NCBI GenBank assembly: GCA_016840515.1
Contig: JAEOSF010000004.1
Location: 1 to 64,000, forward strand
Direction: 5' to 3'
DNA from: Candidatus Borrarchaeum yapensis
GTDB taxonomy: Archaea > Asgardarchaeota > Sifarchaeia > Borrarchaeales > Borrarchaeaceae
Length of the DNA stretch: 64,000 nucleotides
The stretch's first letter is position 1, and each line of letters opens with the position of its first letter. Positions 8,751 to 16,971 of this stretch are shown here, in pieces. The position numbers and the translations under genes are program-made. The notes beneath the pieces are model-generated. The model was not told the DNA's origin and searched no databases. It saw only the letters and a program-made list of their open reading frames with translations.

Positions 8751-8838
8751 TTTTTGAAAAAGGATTCAAAAAGGAGATTCAAACCAAGATTATGAATTCA
8801 TTGTTGAAATTCTCGCCTACATACAACTCTTGATGTCT

Positions 8839-9321
8839 TTAGTCTTTAAATTTTCTTTTTATTTCCTCAATAATTTCATCGCTGATCCATATTCCGTGCT
8901 TTCTCATACTCTCTACAATTTCAACAAAATTTCGTCTTACGATTCCCCTTGAGATTGCCTCATAAAGCAACGCAAGTGTTCCAATAACGTTTAAACCAAT
9001 TGATTTTGCAATCTCTCTCGGAATTTTCTCATCCATGAGTAGGAGGTCAGCATTGTTTCTTTTAGCCAACACTATTGCCTCTGCCTCACCTTTTTCTATC
9101 TCTTTAGACAATAGCTCAACACTTAACTCCTCAATTTTTTTAATATGAATCCATTTTGCTTTTTTGATTAAATCCGAGCCAGGCTTACCTTTACCCCTTT
9201 CAACAACTTCATTCCATACTTCTTCAGGGACTATTATCTCTCCAAAGAGATCCTGAAGAACTGAAAGCAGTCCCAATTTTGATAGTGCTATTAGTGGCCC
9301 AGCGTTTGAAACCACGATCAT
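8839..9321 (-). CDS. PIN-domain toxin (DUF3368 family)
   Basis: A 160-residue PIN ribonuclease of the DUF3368 type. The first strand VVSNAGPLIALSK carries an asparagine where VapC has the first aspartate, as is common in this subfamily. Acidic residues follow in EIEKGEAEAIVLA and LLLMDEKIPRE. These toxins cleave RNA when their antitoxin is lost. Its start overlaps the end of the upstream UPF0175 antitoxin by four bases, the standard toxin-antitoxin arrangement. The pair lies in an accessory zone with other decayed genes. Confidence 0.8.
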   Translation of the reverse strand: MIVVSNAGPLIALSKLGLLSVLQDLFGEIIVPEEVWNEVVERGKGKPGSDLIKKAKWIHIKKIEELSVELLSKEIEKGEAEAIVLAKRNNADLLLMDEKIPREIAKSIGLNVIGTLALLYEAISRGIVRRNFVEIVESMRKHGIWISDEIIEEIKRKFKD

Positions 9322-9581
9322 TTACGTAGCTTCCTTAATGTTTCGATGTCTTCATCTAAATCCTCCGGATAATACTGAAGTGGTATTTTTTTCATTGCTA
9401 ACAGTTCAAGCATTTCCCACTTTGTAAGTCCAGATATTTCAGCAGCCTTACCTAGGGATACAGTTCCTTCTCTGTATAACTCTACCGCTAGAATTTCTTT
9501 GATTTTTTTTGATAAATCCTTCTCGCGTATCCTGAGTAAGTGAGCCAAATCCTTTGGGATTTCTACAGTTGTTATATCCAT
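9318..9581 (-). CDS. UPF0175 antitoxin
   Basis: An 87-residue protein. Residues about 5-45 form the strand-helix part (TVEIPKDLAHLLRI, then KKIKEILAVELYREG). These are followed by the helix-turn-helix of UPF0175 proteins (SLGKAAEISGLTKWEMLELL). It represses its operon and neutralises the PIN toxin encoded next. I chose ATG 9581 because GGTGA lies five bases upstream; the open frame continues 21 codons further but without family resemblance. A start-less fragment at 9619-9786 lies directly upstream on the same strand. Confidence 0.75.
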   Translation of the reverse strand: MDITTVEIPKDLAHLLRIREKDLSKKIKEILAVELYREGTVSLGKAAEISGLTKWEMLELLAMKKIPLQYYPEDLDEDIETLRKLRK

Positions 9582-9618
9582 CTTGTCACCTTCATCAAAA
9601 TTGCTATGCATTAATACA

Positions 9619-9786
9619 TTAAACGTTCTCTCTTTTAACGTCAAACTTAATTGTTTTTCCCTCTTTAAATTCTTTTTCTGTCTCTTTTAAAAGTTCTACT
9701 TCCTCGTCAGTTAAGAAACTATCCCTATCAAGTATATGTTCTCTTTTTTTAAAGGGTCGTTTTGTGGTGATGAAAAGCCTATGAGG
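9619..9786 (-). pseudogene. Start-less fragment, possibly an old antitoxin-type gene
   Basis: An open stretch with strongly protein-like composition (HILDRDSFLTDEEVELL, then KETEKEFKEGKTIKFDV) ends at 9619-9621. It has no ATG, GTG or TTG between the upstream in-frame TAA and the conserved part. It is just upstream of the toxin-antitoxin pair and may be a remnant of a third module gene or may use a non-standard start. I do not recognise the family. Confidence 0.3.
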
Positions 9787-9927
9787 TTAATTTTCCTTTA
9801 TGATAGAGGAGTATGTTTCTATTCAAACTCTTTTTTTGGAAAAAGTTTAATCATATTTTAGTAGTTAACTACTTATTAAGGAAGAGTAAACCTTTGGGCT
9901 TAAAACTCAAATTAAGGAGGAGGAGAA

Positions 9928-10404
9928 TTGTCTAAAAAAATGGCTATACCTTGGGAATTAAAATACAAATATGCTTTGGGAGGATGGACGTCCATTTTTA
10001 AAGGATTCATGTATGAGATCCGAGAGAAATACGGTGAAGCGGAAGCAATTGAAATGTATGAAAGGCTCTGTAAAAGAGATGATAGAGTTAAGAATATGAC
10101 AAATGCACTTAAAGACGTATTCAACATTGAAGGCCAAGATGCTGAAACAATAGCGAAATGGCATGATATCTGGCATGAACTCTGTGGGTATGAATATAAT
10201 TGGCTTGAGCGGTCTAAATCAATCGCTAGAATTAAAATTACTAAATGTCCGTTTAAACTAGCGCCCAAAGATATCAACGATCATTCCTTACGGTACGAAA
10301 ATATTGTCACCAAGACCATAAATCTAAAGGCAACTGTTGAACGACCCAAAGCCATGTGTGCTGGGAATCCGTATTGTGAATACGTTTGGAAAATAGAAGA
10401 TTGA
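9928..10404 (+). CDS. ATC-hydrolase/V4R-like cysteine protein, divergent paralogue
   Basis: A 158-residue protein that starts at TTG 9928 with GGAGGAGGAG upstream. The N-terminal 90 residues are helical and contain WHDIWHELCGYEYNW. The C-terminal part has ITKCPFKLAP and AMCAGNPYCEYVW, matching the cysteine pattern of the proteins at 7238 and 7818. It probably has the same fold but a different ligand. It is a single gene with its own AT-rich upstream region. Activity is unknown. Confidence 0.5.
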   Translation: MSKKMAIPWELKYKYALGGWTSIFKGFMYEIREKYGEAEAIEMYERLCKRDDRVKNMTNALKDVFNIEGQDAETIAKWHDIWHELCGYEYNWLERSKSIARIKITKCPFKLAPKDINDHSLRYENIVTKTINLKATVERPKAMCAGNPYCEYVWKIED

Positions 10405-10421
10405 AAAAAAACGAATTTACA

Positions 10422-12023
10422 CTAACTATCCAAGTTAATAACTTCAATTTGTTCTTGAAATCTTTTCTTCATTAATTCTAAAAATTGAGAAACCAATTCT
10501 ATCAATATTGCTTTTCTCCCCAGTTTCATAGCTACTTCTCCCACAGTTCCAGAGCCAGCAAATGGATCTAACACAACGCCTCCAGGTGGACAACCTGCTT
10601 TCATAGCAGTTTCAACCAATTTAGTTGGAAAAATTGAGAAATGAGTCTCAGGATACTGTTCAAGCATTATTTCCCAGACATCACCGGGGTTTTTTCCTTC
10701 CTCATGGGGTTTGACCGTTTGAAGGACAGCCACTTTCTCAGTTACTAACCTATCATAAATGTCATCATATTTTAGTAGATTTTTTAGACTTTTCCAGTCT
10801 GTAGGTCTAGGTATAGAACCTCCTCTCCCCCACCATCCAAAATCTAGTCTAAACCAATGCCCTGCTGTATGAGCATAACCTAAATTTTTATCGACATCTC
10901 CAATAGTAATACCACTTTGTTGTCTCCAAGTTTTCAGATATTTTGCTATGAGAAGTTGAGGAACATCCCATCTGCGTTTTATTGTCAGATATTCTCCTTC
11001 AATAGCTAGCCTTCCTGCTGGCGAAGCCATAGTGGTTTTTTCCATCTTTGCCTTCAAGAATTTACTACTTTTTGGACTTTTTGTAATGTATTTCTTTTTA
11101 TCAGCTTGATGATCAATTATTTCCCGCGTTTTAGCTTTTGATTTATCCGAATTTTTAAGTTCTGGTATTGGAAAGGTTTCTGAACTCTTACAAAGGATTG
11201 ATTTACATTCTGGACAGACCATTTTTCCAAAATTTGCGAAGGAGAGCCTTATTTTCCAAGAATCGATAACTTCCCCACATTCAGGACAACTAAAATTCAC
11301 TGCTTCTGGGTAATTTTTTAGCGTTTTACCAAAGGATATCCATTCTTGAGAGTCATTTTCCCATAAGACGAGAACTTTAGTAGGGTTATCTGACACATGG
11401 CGCACACCAATGACTTTGCCTTCTATACTTTTACGCATGGAGAGAGAATCAATAATCTTTGCCCCAATCAATTCATCAGGTTGGATTTTCAGTAGATTTT
11501 CATACTCACTAAATGTCTTAGCTTTTTCAGAGATTTGTTCAAGATCAAAATAGTGAACATCCTTCCCCTCTGATCTAATGAAGTAGAGTATGGGCTCATA
11601 TACATCGTTGAATCTATCTCTAGCAGGTGTTGGCATAGCATTCGGTTTGTACCAGATAAGCTTATTCTTTAGCATAAAGCCTCTTTCTTTCATCTCTAAC
11701 GCTATCATTTCAGGTATAAGAATAAATTCTCCGTTTAGATACTTATATCCTACATTAAGGAAGATTGTACCTGTCTTCTTCAGTTTAAGCCTTAGTAACT
11801 CAAATACTGTAGCGATTTCATTAACATATTCTTCTGGAGTTTCCTCTCGACCTATTTGATCTGGATGAGGATAGTCTCTTTGCATCCAGTAGGGCGGAGA
11901 GGTTATTATACAATCAATGAAATTCTCTGGTAAGATTTTGGCGACTTTTTTAATGTCTCCCAACATTACTTTGGGTATCCAGGTATCACCAAATCGATTG
12001 AACTTCTCAATGTTCTTTTTCAC
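10422..12023 (-). CDS. Solitary DNA methyltransferase (beta class, TSPPYW motif)
   Basis: A 533-residue adenine-N6 or cytosine-N4 DNA methylase. The catalytic motif TSPPYW lies near residue 43 and the SAM-binding motif DPFAGSG near residue 487, the order of the beta class. Between them, about residues 245-280 hold two CPEC pairs typical of a zinc ribbon. After a basic linker a target-recognition region follows. No restriction endonuclease gene is adjacent, so it is probably an orphan methylase or belongs to a system whose nuclease is elsewhere. It converges with the gene at 9928. The modified base cannot be fixed from the motif alone. Confidence 0.85.
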   Translation of the reverse strand: MKKNIEKFNRFGDTWIPKVMLGDIKKVAKILPENFIDCIITSPPYWMQRDYPHPDQIGREETPEEYVNEIATVFELLRLKLKKTGTIFLNVGYKYLNGEFILIPEMIALEMKERGFMLKNKLIWYKPNAMPTPARDRFNDVYEPILYFIRSEGKDVHYFDLEQISEKAKTFSEYENLLKIQPDELIGAKIIDSLSMRKSIEGKVIGVRHVSDNPTKVLVLWENDSQEWISFGKTLKNYPEAVNFSCPECGEVIDSWKIRLSFANFGKMVCPECKSILCKSSETFPIPELKNSDKSKAKTREIIDHQADKKKYITKSPKSSKFLKAKMEKTTMASPAGRLAIEGEYLTIKRRWDVPQLLIAKYLKTWRQQSGITIGDVDKNLGYAHTAGHWFRLDFGWWGRGGSIPRPTDWKSLKNLLKYDDIYDRLVTEKVAVLQTVKPHEEGKNPGDVWEIMLEQYPETHFSIFPTKLVETAMKAGCPPGGVVLDPFAGSGTVGEVAMKLGRKAILIELVSQFLELMKKRFQEQIEVINLDS

Positions 12024-12181
12024 TTAATCCTCTCAGTAGTGTTGATCCATACCTTTTGCAGAATTGCTTTACTTGAGATGTTCTATTGGATTTATTCGAA
12101 TGCTGCTATCAAAAATTTGAATAGTTCTAAGTAACTTTGTACACACTATTGTAGTTTGCCAATAAATAAAGGAGGGTTTCA

Positions 12182-13810
12182 ATGTCAGGGTCTTATAGAA
12201 TACCAACACCTGTTAATGAGCCCGTTTATAGTCATGCACCAGGAACACCAGAACGCGAAGAATTGAAAAAGAAAATCCAAGAGCTTAGGAGCAAAGAAAT
12301 AGAGATTCCATTAATCATTGGTGGAGAACGAATCAAAACTGGTAATTTAGTTGAGATTAGACCACCCCATGATCATCAACATATCTTGGGACACTATCAC
12401 CAAGCGGGAGAACCAGAAGCAAAACAAGCTATAGAAGCAACCTTGGAAGCGTGGAGGGAATGGAGTGAATTACCATGGGAAGATAGGGCTGCTGTTTTTT
12501 TAAAAGCTGCTGACTTGATATCAGGACCTCATCGCTCTTTAATAAACGCGAGCACAATGCTCGGGCAAAGTAAAAACGTTTTTCAGGCTGAAATCGATTC
12601 GGCATGTGAAGTTGCTGACTTTTTCCGATTCAATCCATATTATATGCAATTTATATATGATCAACAGCCATTTACAGCTCCAAATCAGTTGACACAAGTG
12701 GAATATCGTCCCTTAGAAGGATTTATCTTCGCAGTGAGCCCTTTCAACTTTACTTCAATTAACGCGAACTTACCGACAGCTCCAGCCCTTATGGGTAATG
12801 TTGTTGTGTTTAAACCAGCTTCTACCGCAGTCTATTCCGCATACTTCTTAATGGAAATTTTAGAAGAAGCGGGACTTCCTGCTGGAGTAATCAATTTCAT
12901 TCCTGGAAGGGGGTCAAAAATAGGCCCTATCGTTTTGAAAGATCCGGATCTTGCAGGTGTCCATTTTACGGGAAGTACAAGCACTTTTCAATCGATGTGG
13001 CGCACTATAGGAGAAAATATTGAAAACTACAAAAGTTACCCACGCATCGTAGGCGAGACAGGAGGAAAAGATTTCGTTGTCGCTCACGAAAGTACTGATC
13101 TCCAAGAACTGATAGTGGCACTTCTCCGAGGCTCTTTCGAATACCAAGGGCAGAAATGCAGTGCAACTTCGCGTGCGTACATCCCTGATACTATATGGGA
13201 AGAAGTAAAGGAAAAATTAATTGAAGGAGTCAACAGTATGTCCATGGGAGGCGTTGAAGACTTCCGAAACTTTATGAATGCAGTAATTGACAAAGATTCA
13301 TTTGATAGACTCAAAGGATATATTGAAGCTGTTAAAAATTCCCCTGTAGTTGAAATCATAGCAGGTGGCAACTATGACGATTCTAAGGGATATTTTATCC
13401 AACCTACAATCGTTCGTACAAATGATCCAGGGCACTTCTTAATGTGCGACGAATTATTCGGACCCATTCTTACCGTATACGTCTATCCAGCTGATCAATA
13501 TATAGAAACGCTATTTTTATGCAATGAAACTTCGCCATATGGCCTTACAGGATCAGTTTTCGCCCGCAATAGAGATGCAATTGTTTTAGCAAGAAAAATT
13601 CTTCGTCATGCTGCAGGGAACTTTTACATCAATGACAAAACAACAGGGGCAGTAGTTGGACAGCAACCCTTCGGGGGCGGTCGTGCTTCGGGAACAAATG
13701 ATAAAGCGGGTAGTTGGCTTAATCTTATCAGATGGGTTAGCACAAGATCTATTAAGGAAAATCTTCTACCACCAAAAGATTATAGATATCCTTTCATGGA
13801 ATCTAAGTAA
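12182..13810 (+). CDS. L-glutamate gamma-semialdehyde (P5C) dehydrogenase
   Basis: A 542-residue aldehyde dehydrogenase oxidising 1-pyrroline-5-carboxylate to glutamate with NAD, the last step of proline and ornithine breakdown. The general base Glu is in VGETGGKDF (about residue 292) and the nucleophile Cys in YQGQKCSATSR (about 326). The N-terminal extension and GETGGKD signature match the ALDH4/P5CDH branch rather than other ALDHs. AGGAGGG is 7 bases upstream of the ATG. No proline dehydrogenase gene is in the window, so the substrate may come from ornithine. Confidence 0.9.
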   Translation: MSGSYRIPTPVNEPVYSHAPGTPEREELKKKIQELRSKEIEIPLIIGGERIKTGNLVEIRPPHDHQHILGHYHQAGEPEAKQAIEATLEAWREWSELPWEDRAAVFLKAADLISGPHRSLINASTMLGQSKNVFQAEIDSACEVADFFRFNPYYMQFIYDQQPFTAPNQLTQVEYRPLEGFIFAVSPFNFTSINANLPTAPALMGNVVVFKPASTAVYSAYFLMEILEEAGLPAGVINFIPGRGSKIGPIVLKDPDLAGVHFTGSTSTFQSMWRTIGENIENYKSYPRIVGETGGKDFVVAHESTDLQELIVALLRGSFEYQGQKCSATSRAYIPDTIWEEVKEKLIEGVNSMSMGGVEDFRNFMNAVIDKDSFDRLKGYIEAVKNSPVVEIIAGGNYDDSKGYFIQPTIVRTNDPGHFLMCDELFGPILTVYVYPADQYIETLFLCNETSPYGLTGSVFARNRDAIVLARKILRHAAGNFYINDKTTGAVVGQQPFGGGRASGTNDKAGSWLNLIRWVSTRSIKENLLPPKDYRYPFMESK

Positions 13811-13868
13811 AACATTTTGAAGGATAAAATCAAATGGTGGTCTTATTACCCAATGGAAGTTATAATAA

Positions 13869-14360
13869 ATGAGAGGCATCAGAAGAAAGGAAAAGGAGAT
13901 CATTGAAAAAGAAGAAATGATTAAAATTCTTGAAACCGCTCAATACATTACAATCGCGATGTGCGAAGATAATGAACCATACCTTGCGATGCTTAGTCAT
14001 GGCTATGACAGGGATCGTCACTGTATTTATTTTCATTGCGCTACTGATGGAAAAAAGATAGATATCCTCTCTAGCAACAATTTGGTGTGGGGACAGGCGT
14101 TAATTGATAAAGGCTATGTTCAAGGAGCTTGCGATCATCTATACGCAACAACACAGTTCAAGGGTAGAGTAACTTTTATCGAAGATAATGAAGAAAAAGT
14201 ACATGCTCTAAAAACTATGATCAGAGCGTTGGACAACAATCCAGAGAAATTAATGGCTGAACAGATCACAGACAAATCAGTAGCAAGAGTCGGAGTCGGA
14301 AGAATCGACATCGAGTACATGTCCGGAAAAAAGGCCAATAAGGTAATAATCTCGCTCTAA
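13869..14360 (+). CDS. Pyridoxamine 5'-phosphate oxidase-like flavin-binding protein
   Basis: A 163-residue split-barrel protein. ITIAMCEDNEPYLAMLSHGYDRDRHCIYFHCATDGKK, shown here only as its landmarks CEDNEPYLAMLSHGYD and IYFHCATDGKK, is the typical FMN-binding core of the PNPOx-like superfamily. The C-terminal strand DIEYMSGKKANK also fits. Members reduce diverse substrates with FMN or F420 or bind heme; the specific role is not predictable. It follows P5C dehydrogenase by 58 bases on the same strand and may be cotranscribed. Confidence 0.75.
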   Translation: MRGIRRKEKEIIEKEEMIKILETAQYITIAMCEDNEPYLAMLSHGYDRDRHCIYFHCATDGKKIDILSSNNLVWGQALIDKGYVQGACDHLYATTQFKGRVTFIEDNEEKVHALKTMIRALDNNPEKLMAEQITDKSVARVGVGRIDIEYMSGKKANKVIISL

Positions 14361-14500
14361 CATCCCAATATTTTAAATTTTTTTCAGCCTATAAGAAACT
14401 AAAAGACATCTTCTAAGAAATTTTAAGAAAATATTTCATTTTTGAATTAATAAGTTAAAATAACATCCACAAATTGAAAACCATAAGTCTGCTGATCAAA

Positions 14501-15664
14501 ATGCCGATAAACTTAAGCCATGAAGCAATGCAAGCAAAAGAGAAATATGAAAACGCAACAACACTTCCTGAAAAAATTCGTACACTGCAGGAGTATATAG
14601 CACTGATTCCCGATCACAAGGGGACAGAAAAACTTAGAGCTATGCTCAAGACAAAACTTTCAAAATTGAAAGCAGAATCAGAAGAAGCACGTCTTAGAAG
14701 GAAAGGTACAGGTGTTCAATTTCATTTAAAGAAGGAAGGCGACGCGCAAATAGTGTTAGTCGGATTAGCTTCCTCGGGCAAAAGTTCATTGCTTGCTGTC
14801 TTGACGTCGGCCAAACCTGACATCGGAGTTCCAACACAAAAGTTGACACCAGGAATGATTGACTACGAAGGCGTACAAATTCAAGTTGTTGAAGTTCCAG
14901 CAATTTTCAAAGATGCTAATCAAAGTGTAATGGGGCGACAAGCTCTTGGTGCAGTTAGAAATGCGGATCTAATTATTTTGGTTATTGATCTAATGAGAGA
15001 CCCTCTTAGGCAACTTAAACTCATATTGAATGAATTTGAACGCACTGGAATAAAACTAAACAAAACCCCTCCCCCTGTGGAAATCAAGAAAACAGGTTCA
15101 GGCGGCATCCAAATTATAGGCGATATACATCTCAGGAATGAAAGACAGGATGTTGTGCAGCTTCTCTTTGAGCACGGAATCCACAATGCCGTTGTAACGA
15201 TCTCTGGAAAGATTAAACTTGAAGATATCGCCGAAGCACTTGATAGAAGCATCATTTACTTGAATGGTATTATTATTTGTACAAAGGGTGATGTAAAGGG
15301 ATCTGCGGAGAATTTTGATAGATTGCAAAACAGTCCGATTGCAAAACGATTCCCGTTGATTGTACCCACTAGCGTTATGAATGAAGAAGGCATGAAAAAT
15401 GTAAAGACTCTCCCTCCAAGAATATTTCACTCCCTAGGCTTGATTAGAGTCTATACGAAGGATGAAAAAGGTGTAGCCAGAAGACCCATGGTGCTTCGGC
15501 GAGGCGTCACAGTTCAAGATTTAACGAAAATGCTTCACAAAGATTTTTTTCAACACTTCAAGCATGCTAAGGTCTGGGGCACGTCGGTAAAACATTCAGG
15601 CGCACAAGTAGGACTTACACACACGCTAGAGGATGCGGATGTCATCCAAGTATATATAAAGTGA
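14501..15664 (+). CDS. Drg-family GTPase (developmentally regulated GTP-binding protein)
   Basis: A 387-residue translation-associated GTPase of the Obg/Drg class, universal in archaea and eukaryotes. After an N-terminal helical region come the P-loop GLASSGKSS, then a G2/G3 region around TPGMIDYEGVQIQVVEVPA, where the G3 aspartate DxxG motif reads VEVP. The C-terminal TGS domain ends in EDADVIQVYIK. The N-terminus PINLSHEAMQAKEKY matches archaeal Drg, so I begin at ATG 14501 and not the TTG 27 bases earlier. TrmJ follows six bases after the stop, so both are likely cotranscribed. Confidence 0.85.
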   Translation: MPINLSHEAMQAKEKYENATTLPEKIRTLQEYIALIPDHKGTEKLRAMLKTKLSKLKAESEEARLRRKGTGVQFHLKKEGDAQIVLVGLASSGKSSLLAVLTSAKPDIGVPTQKLTPGMIDYEGVQIQVVEVPAIFKDANQSVMGRQALGAVRNADLIILVIDLMRDPLRQLKLILNEFERTGIKLNKTPPPVEIKKTGSGGIQIIGDIHLRNERQDVVQLLFEHGIHNAVVTISGKIKLEDIAEALDRSIIYLNGIIICTKGDVKGSAENFDRLQNSPIAKRFPLIVPTSVMNEEGMKNVKTLPPRIFHSLGLIRVYTKDEKGVARRPMVLRRGVTVQDLTKMLHKDFFQHFKHAKVWGTSVKHSGAQVGLTHTLEDADVIQVYIK

Positions 15665-15670
15665 GAGTTC

Positions 15671-16369
15671 ATGCAAATTAGAATTGTGATCGTCGAAATC
15701 ACAGGTGAGATAAATCTAGGCTCAATTTGTCGTCTAATGAAGAATTTTGGTTTTGACGAACTTTATTTAGTAAACCCTCAATTAGATTTGGATAAATTAT
15801 CAACTGCATATGGATTTGCAATGCACGCAAAAGAACTACTTAAAGATATCAAGGTTGTAACAAGTCTAGAAGAAGCATGCGCTAATGTTGAGACAATCAT
15901 CGGAACCACTGCAATTGTTGCCAGTGCAATTTCGAACCCATTAAGAGTTCCGATTCCTCCTGAAGAACTTGAAAATATGATTGACCTGAGTGGAAAGACA
16001 GCAATCATATTTGGGCGCGAGGGAACAGGACTTACTAATGAAGAACTAAACAATTGCGATGTAGTTGTCACAATTCCATCGGATAGTGAATATCCAACAC
16101 TGAATATCGCACAAGCCGCCGCTATTATTTTATATTCTATTTTTCGAGTAAAAAAAGGACGAAAGCACGCACGATTTCGGGCAGCAAGCCAAATTGAAAA
16201 AGATAAACTCTTTGAGTATTTCTCAATGTTATTGGAGAAAATTGGATTTATGGAAGCTAAACGTCCGATAGCAGAAAGAATATTCAGAAATATAATCGGA
16301 AGGGCTTTTATTTCTGGAAGAGAATGCCACACTTTGCTCGGTGTATTCCGAAAGCTGGTCTCTCTTTAA
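15671..16369 (+). CDS. trmJ: tRNA ribose 2'-O-methyltransferase TrmJ (SPOUT family)
   Basis: A 232-residue SPOUT methylase that methylates ribose at position 32 of tRNA. The conserved motifs are: N-terminal ITGEINLGSICRLMKNFGF, central IIFGREGTGLTNEEL, and the knot-forming IPSDSEYPTLNIAQAAAI. The C-terminal helices of about 70 residues are typical of TrmJ. AGAGTTC separates it from the Drg gene. Since position 32 lies in the anticodon loop, it acts on the same tRNA region that must be spliced in the intron-containing tRNAs of this genome. Confidence 0.85.
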   Translation: MQIRIVIVEITGEINLGSICRLMKNFGFDELYLVNPQLDLDKLSTAYGFAMHAKELLKDIKVVTSLEEACANVETIIGTTAIVASAISNPLRVPIPPEELENMIDLSGKTAIIFGREGTGLTNEELNNCDVVVTIPSDSEYPTLNIAQAAAIILYSIFRVKKGRKHARFRAASQIEKDKLFEYFSMLLEKIGFMEAKRPIAERIFRNIIGRAFISGRECHTLLGVFRKLVSL

Positions 16370-16400
16370 CTATAGTATATTTGTGGGAATATGGTTTCTG

Positions 16401-16420
16401 AATAGTTATATATAGATATA
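16401..16420 (+). promoter_or_regulatory. Probable promoter of the ferredoxin gene
   Basis: An AT-rich box (GTTATATATAG at 16405-16415) lies about 50 bases upstream of the ferredoxin ATG, a plausible archaeal TATA element with transcription starting about 25 bases downstream. A GTGGGTGAG Shine-Dalgarno site follows at 16450-16458. It was assigned by eye. Confidence 0.45.
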
Positions 16421-16463
16421 CGCGACATATGTGTTTCTGTTGAAATCAAGTGGGTGAGAATAT

Positions 16464-16676
16464 ATGCCCGAATGGAAAAGCGAAGAAATAGGTGTAACCA
16501 TTACAATTGATTACAACCTGTGTACTGGTGTTGGTGAGTGCGTTGACAACTGTCCTGTCGAGGTATATGAATTAATTGATGGAAAGGCTGTTGCAACTAA
16601 TATCGATGAGTGCACGGAGTGTTGCACTTGTGTCGTATCCTGTCCAAACGAGGCTATTAAGCATAGTTCATGCTAA
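16464..16676 (+). CDS. Small 2x[4Fe-4S]-type ferredoxin
   Basis: A 70-residue electron carrier with two cluster-binding motifs. The second is complete: CTECCTC then SCPNEA. The first reads CTGVGEC then NCPVEV, so the second cysteine of that motif is valine and the site has three cysteine ligands from this stretch. In some archaeal ferredoxins an aspartate here gives a labile or [3Fe-4S] cluster, so the same may hold in this protein. It is a single gene with its own promoter and a hairpin plus T-run downstream. The redox partner is unknown. Confidence 0.85.
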   Translation: MPEWKSEEIGVTITIDYNLCTGVGECVDNCPVEVYELIDGKAVATNIDECTECCTCVVSCPNEAIKHSSC

Positions 16677-16971
16677 CTGAAAGCCTTGGCAGGTCATAGA
16701 AAATTCTTAAACCTCAAGCAATGCTTAATATCCAGGAAAGGTTTCCTTTTTTATTTTTGTATTAGGAACATTAAATTCTACTAAAAAGGTACCTATTTGT
16801 GATCTGCTGTTTCGAGAGAGTGTTTCTCTGGAACTATTTTTGCAAGTTTGTGAGATCATAATTTAGTTTTTAAACGAAAATGAGAATAAATTAGTGACAG
16901 GAGGGGATTTCTAATACTTCCGATGAGGATTCCATAGCTTTTATCTATTGTGTATATAACTCATATAATAA
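16677..16971. other. Intergenic region upstream of polB
   Basis: No gene is seen. It holds a possible terminator hairpin of the ferredoxin gene near 16735-16758 and, at the right end, TATA-like sequence (GTGTATATAAC near 16950) positioned to drive the polymerase gene. Confidence 0.4.
16735..16758 (+). terminator. Possible hairpin plus T-run after ferredoxin
   Basis: GGAAAGGTTTCC forms a short stem and is followed by a run rich in T (TTTTTTATTTTT). Archaeal termination relies mainly on T-runs, so this is a reasonable end for the ferredoxin transcript. The stem is short. Confidence 0.4.
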
